DNA of 64,000 nt. Origin: Nigrospora sphaerica. Its lineage: Eukaryota; Ascomycota; Sordariomycetes; Amphisphaeriales; Apiosporaceae. The translations under genes and the position numbers were made by a program. Shown in pieces: positions 33,781 through 45,239 of this stretch. The stretch spans positions 3,286,001-3,350,000 of the forward strand of contig JAGVVL010000022.1 in the NCBI GenBank assembly GCA_018287875.1, in the 5' to 3' direction. Numbering within the stretch: position 1 is the stretch's first letter; each line of letters begins with the position of its first letter. The notes below the pieces were generated by a model that was given only the letters and a program-made list of their open reading frames with translations, did no database searches and was not told where the DNA came from.

Positions 33781-34881
33781 ATGCTCTCCAAGGCTCTGCT
33801 CGGCCTCTGCGCCGTTTCGGCTGTTGCCGCCGCCCCGGCCGCGGAGCTGGACGCCCGCGCCGACGGCTGCACCTTCACCGATGCTGCTGCCGCTGTCAAG
33901 GGCAAGACGTCGTGCTCGACCATCGTCCTCAAGGGCATCACCGTCCCCGCGGGCCAGACGCTCGACCTGACGGGACTCAAGGACGGCGCCCACGTCACCT
34001 TCGCCGGCACCACCACGTTCGGCTACAAGGAGTGGAAGGGTCCCCTGATCTCCGTCTCAGGCAACAACGTCGTCATCGATGGCGCCGCGGGCCACGTCAT
34101 TGACTGCAACGGCGCCAAGTGGTGGGATGGCAAGGGCGGCAACGGTGGCAAGGCGAAGCCCAAGTTCTTCGCGGCGCATAACCTCGAGAACTCTGTGATC
34201 AGGGGCCTGCACGTTAAGAACACGCCAGTCCAGGGCTTCAGCATCAACTCGGTTAAGAACCTGGCCGTCTACGACGTCACCATCGACAACAGCGCGGGCG
34301 ACGTGGCCAACGGCGGCCACAACACCGACGCCTTCGACGTGGGTTCGTCGGACGGCGTCTACATCAGCGGCGCCAACGTCCAGAACCAGGACGACTGCCT
34401 GGCCGTCAACAGCGGTAGCAACATCACCTTTACGGGCGGTTCGTGCTCGGGCGGCCACGGCCTGTCGATCGGCTCCGTTGGCGGCCGCAGCGACAACACG
34501 GTCAAGGACGTGCTCATCGCGCACAGCAAGATCAGCAACTCGGACAACGGCGTGCGCATTAAGACGGTCTACGGCGCCACGGGCCAGGTCTCGGGCATCA
34601 CGTACAACGACATCACGCTCACCAACATCGCCAAGTACGGCATCGTCATCGAGCAGGACTACCAGAACGGCAGCCCGACGGGCACCCCCACCACGGGCGT
34701 CCCCATCACCGGCCTCACCATGCGGGGCGTCACGGGCGCCGTCGCCGCTGGCGCCCAGCCCATCTACGTGCTCTGCGGCAAGGGCGCCTGCTCCAACTGG
34801 TCCTGGTCCGGCGTCAAGGTCACGGGCGGCCAGAGCCAGAAGAAGAAGTGCCTGAACGTGCCCAGCTCCGCCTTTTGCTAG
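33781..34881 (+). CDS. secreted endopolygalacturonase, GH28
   Basis: This intron-free gene encodes 366 residues, the usual length for fungal endo-PGs. Residues 1-18 are a signal peptide and a short pro-segment ends at LDARA. The right-handed beta-helix carries every GH28 signature: NTDAFD (Asn181, Asp183), QDDCLAVN (Asp204, Asp205), [12 protein letters not shown] (His226) and RIK (259-261). Two N-glycosylation sequons are likely (NIT at about 214 and NWS near the C-terminus). It hydrolyses internal alpha-1,4-galacturonosyl links of homogalacturonan outside the cell, helping maceration of plant tissue. The start ATG follows CACCTCACC, a good fungal context. Upstream codons in the same frame lack protein character and are excluded. 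Confidence 0.95.
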   Translation: MLSKALLGLCAVSAVAAAPAAELDARADGCTFTDAAAAVKGKTSCSTIVLKGITVPAGQTLDLTGLKDGAHVTFAGTTTFGYKEWKGPLISVSGNNVVIDGAAGHVIDCNGAKWWDGKGGNGGKAKPKFFAAHNLENSVIRGLHVKNTPVQGFSINSVKNLAVYDVTIDNSAGDVANGGHNTDAFDVGSSDGVYISGANVQNQDDCLAVNSGSNITFTGGSCSGGHGLSIGSVGGRSDNTVKDVLIAHSKISNSDNGVRIKTVYGATGQVSGITYNDITLTNIAKYGIVIEQDYQNGSPTGTPTTGVPITGLTMRGVTGAVAAGAQPIYVLCGKGACSNWSWSGVKVTGGQSQKKKCLNVPSSAFC

Positions 34882-37368
34882 AGCGCGCCGCCGTCTTTTT
34901 TGTTCCTTTTCGAGCCCCGCATCTTCGGTTGTTTACCTCGCCGGCAAGCCGCGTCCGGAGGCCTCGGTTTTCTACTCTTCCTTGCGACCCAGGCCGTGCC
35001 TGGCTACCGGACAAGCAGGCGCGCGTACGCATTTGGAATTGATGGAGTAAAGGATACTCTACATTATTTTCTCGTATATAAGTGAATAAATTGACAGCCA
35101 AAGAGCTGTTTTGTACATGCATTACATGGCCGCCCATCTCGAACCACCATGCATACGTGTTTTATGTCAGGCTGAGGATTCCCTTCGCTCAAGGCCAACG
35201 GGAGGTGAAGCTGAGGTCCAGCCTGGTCAATGGTACGGCGTTTCCCCTCTGTTATACCCCGGCATCCGTGTCGGTAACACGGGCAAGCCTCGGTTTTCTT
35301 GCTGCACGGGTCCAGACCCGACGCATTGCCGGTCATACAAGCTGGCCCAAAGAGGCATCGCCCCACGAGGTGGGGGGGGGGGGCGGTAGCCGATTCATGT
35401 CCGTAATATACCGTCGTGGTTCCATGCCATCCAGGCGACACGAGCTGGGCGTCGACGGGGCGGCCGGTTGCCCCGGTGTGACACCCGGAGAGCAATTTGG
35501 TTCGCCTCCCTCTCCCACAGACCGATCCCCATCCCTCCCGATCTCCCTCGGCTCTCTACCTTTCTAGGCGCTCACCAGCCTGGGGCTCCTCGGCCGTCTT
35601 TTTCGCAACCGTCCCCGGTCTCGGGCGTCTGCAGTGGTGCGATATGGAAATGCATACGCCACCGCCCGTCCCGATTCGGCCGGCCCGTCGCTCGACCACC
35701 CGGGGGCGCCGCAAGCCGGCATGGCGTGCTAGCTTCCCCCTTTCCACAACCACACCACCCGCCCGATGCCGTTGTCGGCCTCAAGAGTGACCCACGCGAG
35801 GACCGTGACCGCGGGCTGCGGAAGAAGCACCAAGAGGGTGGTGAGTGAGTGAGCCGGCCCTGCAGCTGTCGCCATGCGCGCGCGGCCTGGCCGGCCGACG
35901 AGGGCCCGGAGGCGAAAAGGGCCCCATGCACCGTAACTCGCCACGCCGTATCCGTAGGGTTTCCCAAATAAAAAAACGAGGGTGAACGAGAGCACATGAC
36001 ATGGCAGGACGGACGGCGGGATATTGATGGAAACACCGGGATCTTGGGGCGGGATAGGGTTCGCTTTCGCTTCGCGCCCGGTATGAGGTGGAAGAAGCAT
36101 GGCGCGTTAGGGCCCGTAGACGAGAAGGAACCCTTCGGCTCTACCCTCTCCTCCTTTATAACGTATCAAGCTTCCCACCACCGCGGGGCGCGGATGGGCA
36201 CCCTCGGGGTCGAGCGACTAGTTCCCAAGTCTAGTGCACCGTACGAGAAAAGAGAATGAGCGTCATGTGCCAGGGGGTAGAGGCGGGCCTGGCCCAGGAT
36301 GCGCCCAAGCATCGCAGAAGTTATACACCCATATAACATATCACGACGTACCACGAAACGATTACAACTGTTCCCCAAGAGTTCAATAATCAGAATTCAT
36401 GAGCTGGGGGAAAGGCAGGCCAACCTTCTTAACCACACACACACAAAGATATGGTCGACAGTCTCATATGCTGAAACCTATGTTAGACAACACAACTGTC
36501 GCTCAACGCGCATACAGCCAGCTGCTGAGACATTAGCACCATACAACCCGGCGACACCGGCAACGTTCGGCCAGGGTGGATCAAAGGACTTTCTGTTATT
36601 GAGTCGATCTAGCAACTCCCAGACACATCTTTACCTGAGCCGCAGCAATTCGTCTTCTAACATAGGCTTGGGCTATCGTATCTTTCTCTTGGAGACACAG
36701 GTGTTCCTTCTTCCCCACATTCCCTCTTTCTCCTCGTCTAGCAAGCAATGAGCACGCTGCTGTGAGCATTTAGCTCCCGAGTCTGATGATCACAGCGCGA
36801 GCATGCTTGCCACGCAGAAATGAAACTACGGGGCCTGGTATGCGGTTCTAGGGCGTCGCGATACTATTCGTACCTCGTATTTGGAAAGGCAGCTGATCTT
36901 TTGAGTCTTCTGTATTACGAACATGTTTGCTATGAGCGGGCGATATTGGACTCGGAGGTTAGCTATGGAGGTTGTACCAATGAGGACGCCAGCAATTATA
37001 TTTCTTTTGCACACCGGGGAAAGGAGAATCGTTATACAGGCCCGTAGTACTGTTCCATCGATGCCATGGCACCTGCCTGGTTGCCTCGTGCCAAATTAGC
37101 CCCCTCGCTTTAGTTGGACTCGATAAGAGGGCCGCACCGCAAGCTCAGCTCGCTGTTCCACACAACATACATAGCTCACTGCCATACGCCACATCCCGTC
37201 TTAACGATGAGGGCGGAGCCATTTGTAACAGTCCTAGCTGCCTCTGTTACCCACGCGGTATGTTGTTTGCTTGGCTGCATGCAAATTACTTGTTGACTGA
37301 AGTCCAAAGATGCCCCGATTCTCGGTGCCGAAAGTCCCCATTCCCGACTACGGAGTCGAGACTCTGGA
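34882..37368. other. intergenic, nothing recognised
   Basis: This long gap follows the polygalacturonase gene. It contains an 11-G run at about 35371-35385 and a short CA repeat near 36435. Open frames of about 120-160 codons (35064-36100) overlap on both strands and carry no domain. Confidence 0.5.
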
Positions 37369-38308
37369 GTGGCCCATAGAATTGACTCCAGGGAGGGTGA
37401 GAACCGTACCTATTTTCTTTCTCGCTTCGTGAGGAGATCACCGGGCGCGTCACTCCGACACCGCGTGCGGTTCGAACTGTATTGTGCCACTTCCAAAAAC
37501 CGGGAACTAAAGCGCTGCCGTGACATCTTTTCGGGCCGAGATCTTCAACGGGACGGCCCAACAAGTCCTTTCCCAGGCCCGGACCATCAGCCCCGGCTTC
37601 CGGTTTCGCGGCAGCGGCGGCGGCGGCGACGAGGCGTCCACGCACTGCGGAGTTGGCACGAGATCGCCGACAGCGCAGGGCGCATCTACGATACTTGCAA
37701 CCCCTCGCCTACGGACTGGGTCATGAACGGCCAGGACTTTAACCCGGGGAACTTGAACACGAACATACGTGACGCTGAGGCCTGTTAGGGGTCGGTTCAA
37801 CGTCTACGGGTTCGGTTGGTCAGCGGTTGTTTTTTTTGGGCATGGTGTGAGAAGCATTCGGCGAACCTGTTGGCGATATGTATCGGTCATTCTCTTGACT
37901 AAGGACTTTACCATACTTAGCTGTACGCACAGTCCGATAACTACTTTGTTGCCTCATAGTCCGATCAATCACTCCTCAAGCGATAAAAACATGGGTAACA
38001 ATATTCCCGGGGGCCCGTCCGTCAATGAGGGTCGGGCAAGCGAATTGGTCGGTCTTGCTTCGCTCCTACCCGCCACCCAACCCGATGGAGTGGATTACTG
38101 CCATCCGGTGGCATCTAAGAATTACGGTTACTTCCATTCTCCACGGTGGGTTCTTTGGAATGGGTTCATGTCAGGGCATGAAAATCCAGGATCTGGAAAT
38201 GGCTACTACTTCCATTCTGAGTGGGCAGTTGCGACGCGGTCCGGACCGACGTGGTACGCGCTTACTCATCGCCTGATCAGATACCCTGCAGATACCACCA
38301 TCGTCTGA
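37369..38308 (+). other. weak coding signal, possible orphan gene fragments
   Basis: Two plus-strand stretches look more protein-like than the surroundings. One ends at 37788 with the segment RIYDTCNPSPTDWVMNGQDF. The other, 37769-38308, includes a segment from the ATG at 37991 with YCHPVASKNYGYFHSP and GNGYYFHSEWAVATRSGPTW. The second contains the dipeptide YF(H)S twice in a similar context. I recognise no family and can define no spliced gene. It may be a decayed or lineage-specific gene. Confidence 0.25.
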
Positions 38309-38558
38309 CCGCCTTGACGCCGCCCTTGTTGTCCCTAAGATGTACTTTATTCAAAAAGTGAGGCAATACTTAAGGAGAACGTAAGTGGCTGCTTCGGGCA
38401 TCTTCCCCTCGACAGTTACACATCGTTTGACGGGCTGAGGTTTATCCGCTACACAGTACCAACTCCCGCTTCGCAATGCGTCTGGAACTCAGGCCGGGTT
38501 CCATGACAACATCAAGTGCACGGAAATTGCGAATTTACACCGTTTCCACCCCCGAACC

Positions 38559-40097
38559 ATGTGGCGCTACGACAGAGCGCTCGGCGGCAATCGCGCCCGG
38601 TTGGGGCAGCACTCCGGCATCGGGCTCAAGTTCCTGAAGGCGGTCGCCAAGAACTTCGTCCTGCTCCAGCTGCTCTTCCTCGTGCTGTTCTCGTGGCTCA
38701 TGGGCTCGCTCTACCAGCAGTCGTCGCGCACGCACCGCATCACCATCGGCTTCGTCGACTACGACGGCGGCGCCATCGGCGAGGCGGTGCGCGCCGCCTA
38801 CGGTACGCTGCGCGCCGACACCTTCCCCACGCTGGTCGAGGTGGCGCCGCGTGACCTTCCCGCACCCGACGACCTCAGGGCCAGCGTGTGCCACACCCGG
38901 TACTGGGGCGGCCTGTACGTGTCTGCCGGCGCCTCGGACCGCTTGAGGGAGGCCCTGGCCGGCGGCCCGCCCGCCACCGCCTACGACCCTACAGATAAGC
39001 TCAGTCTGATCTGGAATGAGGCGCGCTACTCGGCCATCGTCGACGCCGCCGTGCTCGGTACCATGCAAACGCTCTCGCAGGCAGCCCGCGTGGCCTACAG
39101 CAGGGCCAACGGGACGGGCCAGGTCGAGGGCGTTACCAGTGCCGAGGCGCTTTCCGTCTTCGCCAACCCTTGGACGCTGACGTCGGTCAACCTGAAACCA
39201 ACAAGCCAGGGATCGAGGGCAGTGTACAACACCATGGTAATCGTCCTGGTTCTGATTCAGGAGTTCTTTTACCTCGGCACCGTCAACGGCATCTACGCCA
39301 ATCTGAAGATTTGGTCCAAGCTTCATCCGGGTCGCATCATTCTCATGCGGACCCTCAACTCCCTGCTCTACTGCTTCGTTGGGTCGCTGTGCGTGACGGG
39401 CATGGTTTGGGCCTTCCGCGCCGACTGGAATGTCAACAGCGCCCAGTTTGCCCTAACGTGGATGGCGTTTTGGCTGTTTGCGCACCTCAACTTCCAGACC
39501 CTCGACGTCTTCACCGTCTGGCTCCCGGCGACGTACGTGCCCATGTCGCTCATCTCCTGGGTCGTGGTCAACGTGACGTCAATCCTGCTCCCATTGGAGC
39601 TGAGTCCTGGCTTTTACCGCATCGGCTACATGTTCCCCGCTCACGAAGTCTACCAGACGCTCCTGGACATCTGGTCCGAGGGCTGCAATCCCAAACTGCG
39701 GTACTCGGTCCCTATCCTTTTCGCCTGGGAGATTGCCAGCTTCTTCTTGTGCGCGCTCGGCGTCATGCGTAGATCGCACTATGCTGTGCTGGGAGAGGAA
39801 GAGCAGGCCCGGCAAAACGAGGAGAGGTTGAGGGCAGCGCTGGAATTCGAGAGGAACCAAGAGAGGAAGCATCGGGAGCAAGAGAAGTCCAATACAGAAC
39901 AACAGAAGGCGCCCGGCGAGACTCCGACTCCGGCTGCGGATGCTGAGGAGCGCCGGGAGCTGGGAAACCTCATCGATAAAGAAAACGCCGAGGAGCATAG
40001 ACTTCAGAGGAGGATGAGCAAGACGGTCCATTACGGACCGGCATTCACGATGCCTTTTGTGAACCGCAAGGATAGCGATGATTTAGACGAACCATGA
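38559..40097 (+). CDS. DUF3533/Sng1-like membrane protein
   Basis: This single exon encodes 512 residues. A hydrophobic helix near 30-52 (NFVLLQLLFLVLFSWLMGSLY) precedes a large extracytoplasmic domain (about 53-225) with IGFVDYDGG and RYWGGLYVSAGAS. About five more helices lie between 228 and 405 (MVIVLVLIQEFFYL, LLYCFVGSLCVTGMVWAF, FALTWMAFWLFAHLNF, SLISWVVVNVTSILLPLEL, FAWEIASFFLCALGVM). This fold, like the ABC-2 membrane part without an ATPase, is DUF3533 (PF12051). Yeast Sng1 belongs to it and gives nitrosoguanidine resistance through effects on plasma membrane lipid asymmetry. The tail is a charged coiled coil (RLRAALEFERNQERKHREQ). The start ATG could also be a few codons further in, but the N-terminal helix supports this one. 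Confidence 0.85.
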   Translation: MWRYDRALGGNRARLGQHSGIGLKFLKAVAKNFVLLQLLFLVLFSWLMGSLYQQSSRTHRITIGFVDYDGGAIGEAVRAAYGTLRADTFPTLVEVAPRDLPAPDDLRASVCHTRYWGGLYVSAGASDRLREALAGGPPATAYDPTDKLSLIWNEARYSAIVDAAVLGTMQTLSQAARVAYSRANGTGQVEGVTSAEALSVFANPWTLTSVNLKPTSQGSRAVYNTMVIVLVLIQEFFYLGTVNGIYANLKIWSKLHPGRIILMRTLNSLLYCFVGSLCVTGMVWAFRADWNVNSAQFALTWMAFWLFAHLNFQTLDVFTVWLPATYVPMSLISWVVVNVTSILLPLELSPGFYRIGYMFPAHEVYQTLLDIWSEGCNPKLRYSVPILFAWEIASFFLCALGVMRRSHYAVLGEEEQARQNEERLRAALEFERNQERKHREQEKSNTEQQKAPGETPTPAADAEERRELGNLIDKENAEEHRLQRRMSKTVHYGPAFTMPFVNRKDSDDLDEP

Positions 40098-41517
40098 TTG
40101 CGTGGTATCGGGAAAGCCAGACACACTCCGATGGGCAGTCAACCAACTGAGGGGGCCACTGGAATCAAGGAGGAAAGGAAAGACGCGGGGGTTCTGGACC
40201 GCCGGCAAGCTTAGCACCAATACCATCGATATCCACAACCCATCTCACCTTCATACCGACCAGGGACCTGGGGGCCAGCATCTCGGCCAGCGCAAGCTCG
40301 CCCTCCCGGTATTCGATAACGGGCAGCATGGCCAGGCACGGGCAGCGCGGGCGGTGACCAAGCTGCCGTCGCCGTACGCACCATCATGCCGCCCCGCCCC
40401 TGGGGCTGCCGTCCGATGACGGCGTCACGGGGTTGTGCGCCGCCACCACGCTCCGCCGCCACACGCGGTACGTCTCGTAGGCCCAGCGGTTCGCCAGCAG
40501 GCCCGGCGCCTGTGTCGCAACACGGAGCGCCCGGGCCAGGCGTCCGCCGCGGAAGTCCTCATGATTGGCCGTATAGGAGCGCATAGTTCGGGAATTCATC
40601 AGGCCTGGCTTCCATCTTACAGATCTGGGCCTGCATCTCGAGCGGCAAGTCGTGTAAGCAATGAAAGGAGCTCATGGCGCTGGACAAAACCATGTTGCTC
40701 TTTGCGTGCTTGCAATTGGCGGGCGGGGGCGAAAGGGCCTTCAGCAGCCCTTCGGGGTGATAACACCTTTAAACCTTCCTTTTTCGTGCCGCAATCTCTT
40801 TTCTTTTCTTTCTCGTCCGCAGAGGCGGCTGCCACTGGTGCTCGTTTTCAAGGGGCGAGGTGCCGGTAGTTGCTTGTCGTTCCTGGTGTTTACCGGCTCG
40901 GCGAAGGAACCGGGGGGGCTCAGGTCCCCTTTCCGTGAAAACCCCCCCTGCTACGCGCGATGGATGAATTGGGCCCCACGAGTAAAATGTGGCGTCTGAC
41001 GATGAAATGATTTCTAAGCCGCCATCGAGGGAAGGGATGATCCTGTACCTCCGGCCCGTTGAAGGAAAACGCCACCCTTCACCCCCCCCCCATCCCTAAT
41101 GCTTACGTGCGCCAGTCCGCCCGCCCGGTAATGATGCCCCTTGGCGCCGTGCGTTTGTACGGTGCCTTTTACCCTGTAAGAACTTAATGTGCGTCGCGAG
41201 AATCGGATGCCCGGAGAACCGGGTCTCTCCAAGAAACAAAAGGTTTCACCAAGGTATACAGGGATGCGGCCTTCATCTCTTTTGCTAAAGCGAGTGGCCG
41301 TAATGGGCGGGTAGTGAAAAAAAAGGCATTGCTGTATCTAGGTATCATATAAAATCATACGCGCCCTTCCACCGGCTTCTACACGGACTTTTGCGGACCA
41401 CTGGCCGCGCCTTCTACTCTATCCAGGACTCTTGAAACCCGTCTCTCTACCTCTTGTGAGTTTCCGTGTGCAACCCCCCCTCGAACCACGGCCCTCTCTC
41501 CCCTACGGACCCCTGGT
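40098..41517. other. intergenic with a possible degenerate fragment on minus strand
   Basis: On the minus strand the ATG at 40672-40674 opens a 38-codon frame, MSSFHCLHDLPLEMQAQICK and onward to a stop. It resembles the start of fungal 2EXR/F-box-like proteins (F..LPLE.+..I). A downstream frame (40384-40599) continues with other sequence but does not complete a domain. I treat this as an uncertain remnant. A C11 run lies near 41083-41093. Confidence 0.3.
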
Positions 41518-42780
41518 CTATTCGTCGTCGTCCATTGCCCCGATGATTTCCAATTTCAGGTCCTGGTCCTTGCAGGCCTCTATGAGCTCGCGCGAGACGC
41601 CGCGGAGGTGGTCGTCGTCGTCGTCGGCGTCGCGGGGGACCACGACCAGGGTGTGCCAGGTGCTGGCGACGACGCGTTTGGTCCGGATGGTGTACATGAG
41701 CAGCTCGGTGACCTCGCCGTCGGTGCCGAGCTCGTTGAAGAACTCGAGGGTCTCGAGGACGGGCGGCAGGCCGACCGAGTGCATGCGCGGCTTCTTGGAG
41801 GAGCGGCCGTAGAGTTGGTGGTCCCAGTTGAGGCGCAGGGCGCGCAGGGCGGAGAAGTCGCGCATGCGCAGGGCCTTGCGGCTCCGTAGCGTCGGGTGGT
41901 CGACGGTGACGCTGCGCAGCGAGTGGCCCTGCGACTTAAGGGCGGCGACGTAGTCGCCCACGTCGTCGGAGCTCTCCTCGAGCGGCGGCGCCGGCTCGGC
42001 CGCCTGCGTCATGACGAATTCCTCGAGGGCTTCGGGGAACTCGAGCACGTCGCCGAGGGCGTCGTCGTTGATGTCGCACTCGATGAGGTGGAGCGTCTTG
42101 AGGGCCGTCTCGTGCGGGCGCTCGAGTATGTCGAAGCCGCGGTAGTCGAGCTTGGCGCGCTTGATGGTGAGGCTCTCGAGCGTCGGGTGCGAGAAGATGT
42201 GGATGTTGTCGCGCAGGTCCCAGTACTGGTTGTCGATGCACTGGTAGAAGAGCGTGCACGTCTTCAGGCAGGCAAGGTCGAAGGGGCCGTTGAACAGGGC
42301 GCCGATGCCCTGCAGGAGGACGGCGGGCACGGCGATGTCGAGCTTCTCGAGGTTGGACATGATGGAGAGGGTGCGCGACAGGCCGTCGAAGTGCGACGGC
42401 TGGTCCTTGGACGGCTCGTAGTGCGAGCCGTGGACGGTCGAGTCGAGGGCGAGCTGCGAGAGCTCCGACGAGGGGTACTCGAGCGTCACCTCGTGGATGG
42501 CGGAGCCCCGGCGCGGGCGGCGGCCCAGCGACTCGCTGAAGGTGAGGTGCAGCTCGGGCGACTCGAAGAGGATGCTCTTGTACAGCACGGCGTCGCTCAG
42601 CGTGTGGTAGCGCCGGTTCAGCCGCGAGACGGCGCAGAGGTCGCGCTTGGACGTGCGCCCGATGAGCTCGAAGAGCTGCAGGAGCAGCGCGTCCGGCAGC
42701 ACCGCCAGGCGATCCCGCGGTTGCGCCGAGGCCGGCGCCGATCCTGCCGCCGCGTTGCCGCCGTTGACGCCGCGCGACAT
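41518..42780 (-). CDS. F-box protein with leucine-rich C-terminal region
   Basis: This single exon encodes 420 residues. Residues 25-70 form an F-box: RLAVLPDALLLQLFELIGRT, then SKRDLCAVSRLNRRYHTLSDAVLYKSI. The rest shows irregular leucine-rich repeats (LEKLDIAVPAVLL, LESLTIKRAKL, LKTLHLIECDIND, LRALRLNWD, LETLEFFNEL). Such proteins act as substrate receptors of SCF ubiquitin ligases through Skp1; the substrate is unknown. The C-terminus is acidic (AMDDDE). The gene is so GC-rich that the opposite strand and another frame of the same strand stay open for about 400 codons; only this frame has protein character and a domain. Confidence 0.82.
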   Translation of the reverse strand: MSRGVNGGNAAAGSAPASAQPRDRLAVLPDALLLQLFELIGRTSKRDLCAVSRLNRRYHTLSDAVLYKSILFESPELHLTFSESLGRRPRRGSAIHEVTLEYPSSELSQLALDSTVHGSHYEPSKDQPSHFDGLSRTLSIMSNLEKLDIAVPAVLLQGIGALFNGPFDLACLKTCTLFYQCIDNQYWDLRDNIHIFSHPTLESLTIKRAKLDYRGFDILERPHETALKTLHLIECDINDDALGDVLEFPEALEEFVMTQAAEPAPPLEESSDDVGDYVAALKSQGHSLRSVTVDHPTLRSRKALRMRDFSALRALRLNWDHQLYGRSSKKPRMHSVGLPPVLETLEFFNELGTDGEVTELLMYTIRTKRVVASTWHTLVVVPRDADDDDDHLRGVSRELIEACKDQDLKLEIIGAMDDDE

Positions 42781-43959
42781 TGGCTTTTTGGACTGCTACG
42801 CGCCGGAGCGGCCGTAATCTGCGTAACGACGGGCGAGGGTATCCGCTGGCGCTTGGGGGCGATGCCGCCGCCTCCGCCGCTGCTGCTGCTGTCTTTGCTA
42901 CTGATACTGCTGTCTTTGCTACTGGTGCTGCTTTGCGAAACGATGACTCGAGGGTACCGCGGGCGGTGGAGGTGGAGTTCACGTGGGGAAGCTGGGGTCG
43001 CAAGTGTGTCGCTCGCGCGGCAGAGAGCCTGGGGAAAGCCGGCCGGGCCGGTGGAGCGAAAGCGAGGCGATGCGAAGCCAAAGAGGAGGACGATCGGGGG
43101 GAAACTGGCACAAGGGTAAACCTGGAGGGCACGGATCGGAGGCGAGCGAGACTGAGACGGAAAGAAACAGAGGAAAGGAAAAAAGCAATCGGGGGGAACG
43201 GGCCGAGATGTCAAGCAGACAAGGCGGGATTTGACTTTGACGAGCGCACCTGCCTTCCACTCAAACACCAGGGGGACGAGACGGAGGGGGGATATGGGGA
43301 TATTAGCGGAGAAGTCGAGGACCTGACCACAATCATGCAATTATTTTAGCTCTGGCCGGCGCAGATGCAAAGCCGGGCGGATTGCCCGCGGGTGAAACGT
43401 CGTTCAGCTCCCGCATGCGAGGACGGAGACGCATCCATCCATTGGCAGCGGGAAGGAATGTGGATGGCCTTTCGTGGGTACACGTCTGGAGATGTTGCAC
43501 ATGCACCGCGACCCCACATTTTCCCATGTGGCGTGCCCTGTCACAAACCTCCCTCGTGATCAGGACCACGTCTTCTTGTCTTGTCATCATGACCACCAGT
43601 CTGGGAACTACTCGCCGCCCGGCTGGTTCCCGATCCGCTGTTGGCCCTCGCCCGCCAGCCCCGTCGGGTTTCCGACGCCGCGGATGCTGTATTGACTACA
43701 GAGGGCCTGCCACTCAACACGAACACGACCTTGGGTGTCGGTCCTCGCGCCCGCGGGGAGAGCCGGGCCGGAACTTGCAGGTTTGTGCCTAGGCTGCACT
43801 TAACACTGGGTACGGGGAAATATGTATCTAGGTAGTAGGGTCGTAGATCATCGTCGTTGTCACCCGGTCGGCACCCCTCCCCCTCCCTCCTCGTCGTTCC
43901 TAGACTTTCACCACTCCTCCTTCTCCTCGTTCCCGGACTTTCCTCCCATCCCCTCTATT
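42781..43959. other. 5' flank of F-box gene
   Basis: This region lies upstream of the F-box gene and beyond the 3' end of the epimerase gene on the same strand. It holds a 21-bp direct repeat (TGCTGTCTTTGCTACTGATAC, second copy slightly changed) at about 42887-42936. A purine-rich stretch on the plus strand at 43050-43200 is pyrimidine-rich on the transcribed minus strand. A TCTAGGTAG word is near 43827. No separate gene is seen. Confidence 0.5.
42887..42936. repeat. 21-bp direct repeat with CTG triplets
   Basis: Two adjacent copies of TGCTGTCTTTGCTACTGATAC, the second ending GGTGC, lie about 110-160 bp upstream of the F-box start codon and follow a short CTG run. They are probably in the 5' UTR. 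Confidence 0.7.
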
Positions 43960-45239
43960 TCACGCGCTGCCGGCCGCCGCTTCCTTCTCCTTCTCGGCGC
44001 GCAGGTACGCCGTCAGCACCTCGTCGAGCGTCTCCACCACGGGCGGCTTCTCGGCCTTCCAGCCCAGGCGGGCGATGCGCGACGCGCGGATGCGCATGTT
44101 GATGCCGTACATGACGGCGATGTGCATGGCCCACGAGTCGGGCGGCGGCGGCGGCGCGTCGGGGTGGAAGTTCTCGCCGAACATGCTGGCGCGCGCCGCG
44201 TCGTTGACGCTGACGGGGCGGATCTCGTCGGACGCGAGCACGCCGTGCTGCTTGAGGCGGGGCGCGAGGCCCGCCATGAAGTCGGCAAAGCGGATCTCCT
44301 CGCCGACGCCGAAGTAGTAGGCCTCCTTGCCGAATGCCGGCGCGTCCCCCGCGCGCGCCCGCTCGAGCACCAGCAGGTACATGGCCGCGAGGTCGTCGAC
44401 GTGGACCCACGCGTGCCGGTTCTCGCCCTCGGCGATCAGGAACCCCGTCTTCAGCGCCCGCGCCGTCAGCAGCATCGCCGGCATCGTGATGGGCGTCGGA
44501 TGCTCGAGGGACGGGCTCAGGCCCCCCACGAATCCGGGCGAGATGATGGCGACGTGGACGTCGGCCGCCGCCTGGCGGACAAGCTAGGGTCAAAACGGTC
44601 AGTGGCAGATCGCGCGGAACCCCCGACCTGCTTTCCTCGCCCCGCCGGGGGTGGGAGGCATCGCTTACCCGGTCCGTGACGCTGTGGGTGTGGGCAAGGT
44701 TCAGCGCCATGATGTCCTTGATGTCCTCGATATCGTCCCACGTACGGGCGTCCCTGGATCCCTCGGGCTCGTCCCAAATCAGAGATGCGCCCGACGTGTG
44801 TAGGTAGTAACCCTTTGTGCTTCTGGCTTTCACTGCCGATCGACGTCAGCCCCCGGCCACGCAGCAAACCCCCCCCCCCCGGAATACCGCCTTACAGCCA
44901 TTCAAGATAGCCTCAATGGCCTTGTCGTGGGTGATGTCAGGCGCCGTGTTGATGACGATGTCGGCGGCCCGCGAGCACTCCTCGATCTTGTCGAAGCTGT
45001 CGAGGTCCCCGATGAGGGTCTGTACACGGGGGTACTTGGTTGCCAGACGGTTGCTCTTCTCCTCGTCCCGGACGAGGGCCTTGATGGCGGCATCGGGCTG
45101 CTGGTTGAGGATCCTGTCGAGGACCGCGCCGCCGATGTGCCCAGTAGCACCAATGCTTCGCCGAGGTCAAACGCCGTTCCCACAGCTGTGGCCACGCGGG
45201 GCGGGGGAGAGCTTGCTCTTACAAGAAAATTTCGGGCAT
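43960..45239 (-). CDS. atypical SDR / NAD-dependent epimerase-dehydratase-like protein
   Basis: Four exons (45223-45239, 44896-45155, 44669-44832, 43960-44583) join in frame to 354 residues; introns are 67, 63 and 85 bp. The 17-bp first exon encodes MPEIF and part of the next codon; splicing then restores FFIGATGHIGGAVLDRIL, the Rossmann nucleotide-binding loop (GxxGxxG, residues 8-14). The core continues with KALVRDEEKS and ADIVINTAPD. An SPG segment (SPGFVGGLSP) and a HAWVHVDDLAAMYLLVLERA helix follow, typical of fungal nucleoside-diphosphate-sugar epimerase-like proteins. The usual YxxxK pair is replaced by GYYLHTSGASLIW, so it is an atypical SDR and catalysis is uncertain. It is likely cytosolic. 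The second intron holds a C12 run at 44869-44880. Confidence 0.82.

Noticed and set aside
41896..43132. Two long open frames (about 400 codons) overlapping the F-box gene on both strands
   Set aside because: Their composition is Ala/Arg/Glu/Val-rich without domain signal. The F-box frame has clear motifs and explains the region.
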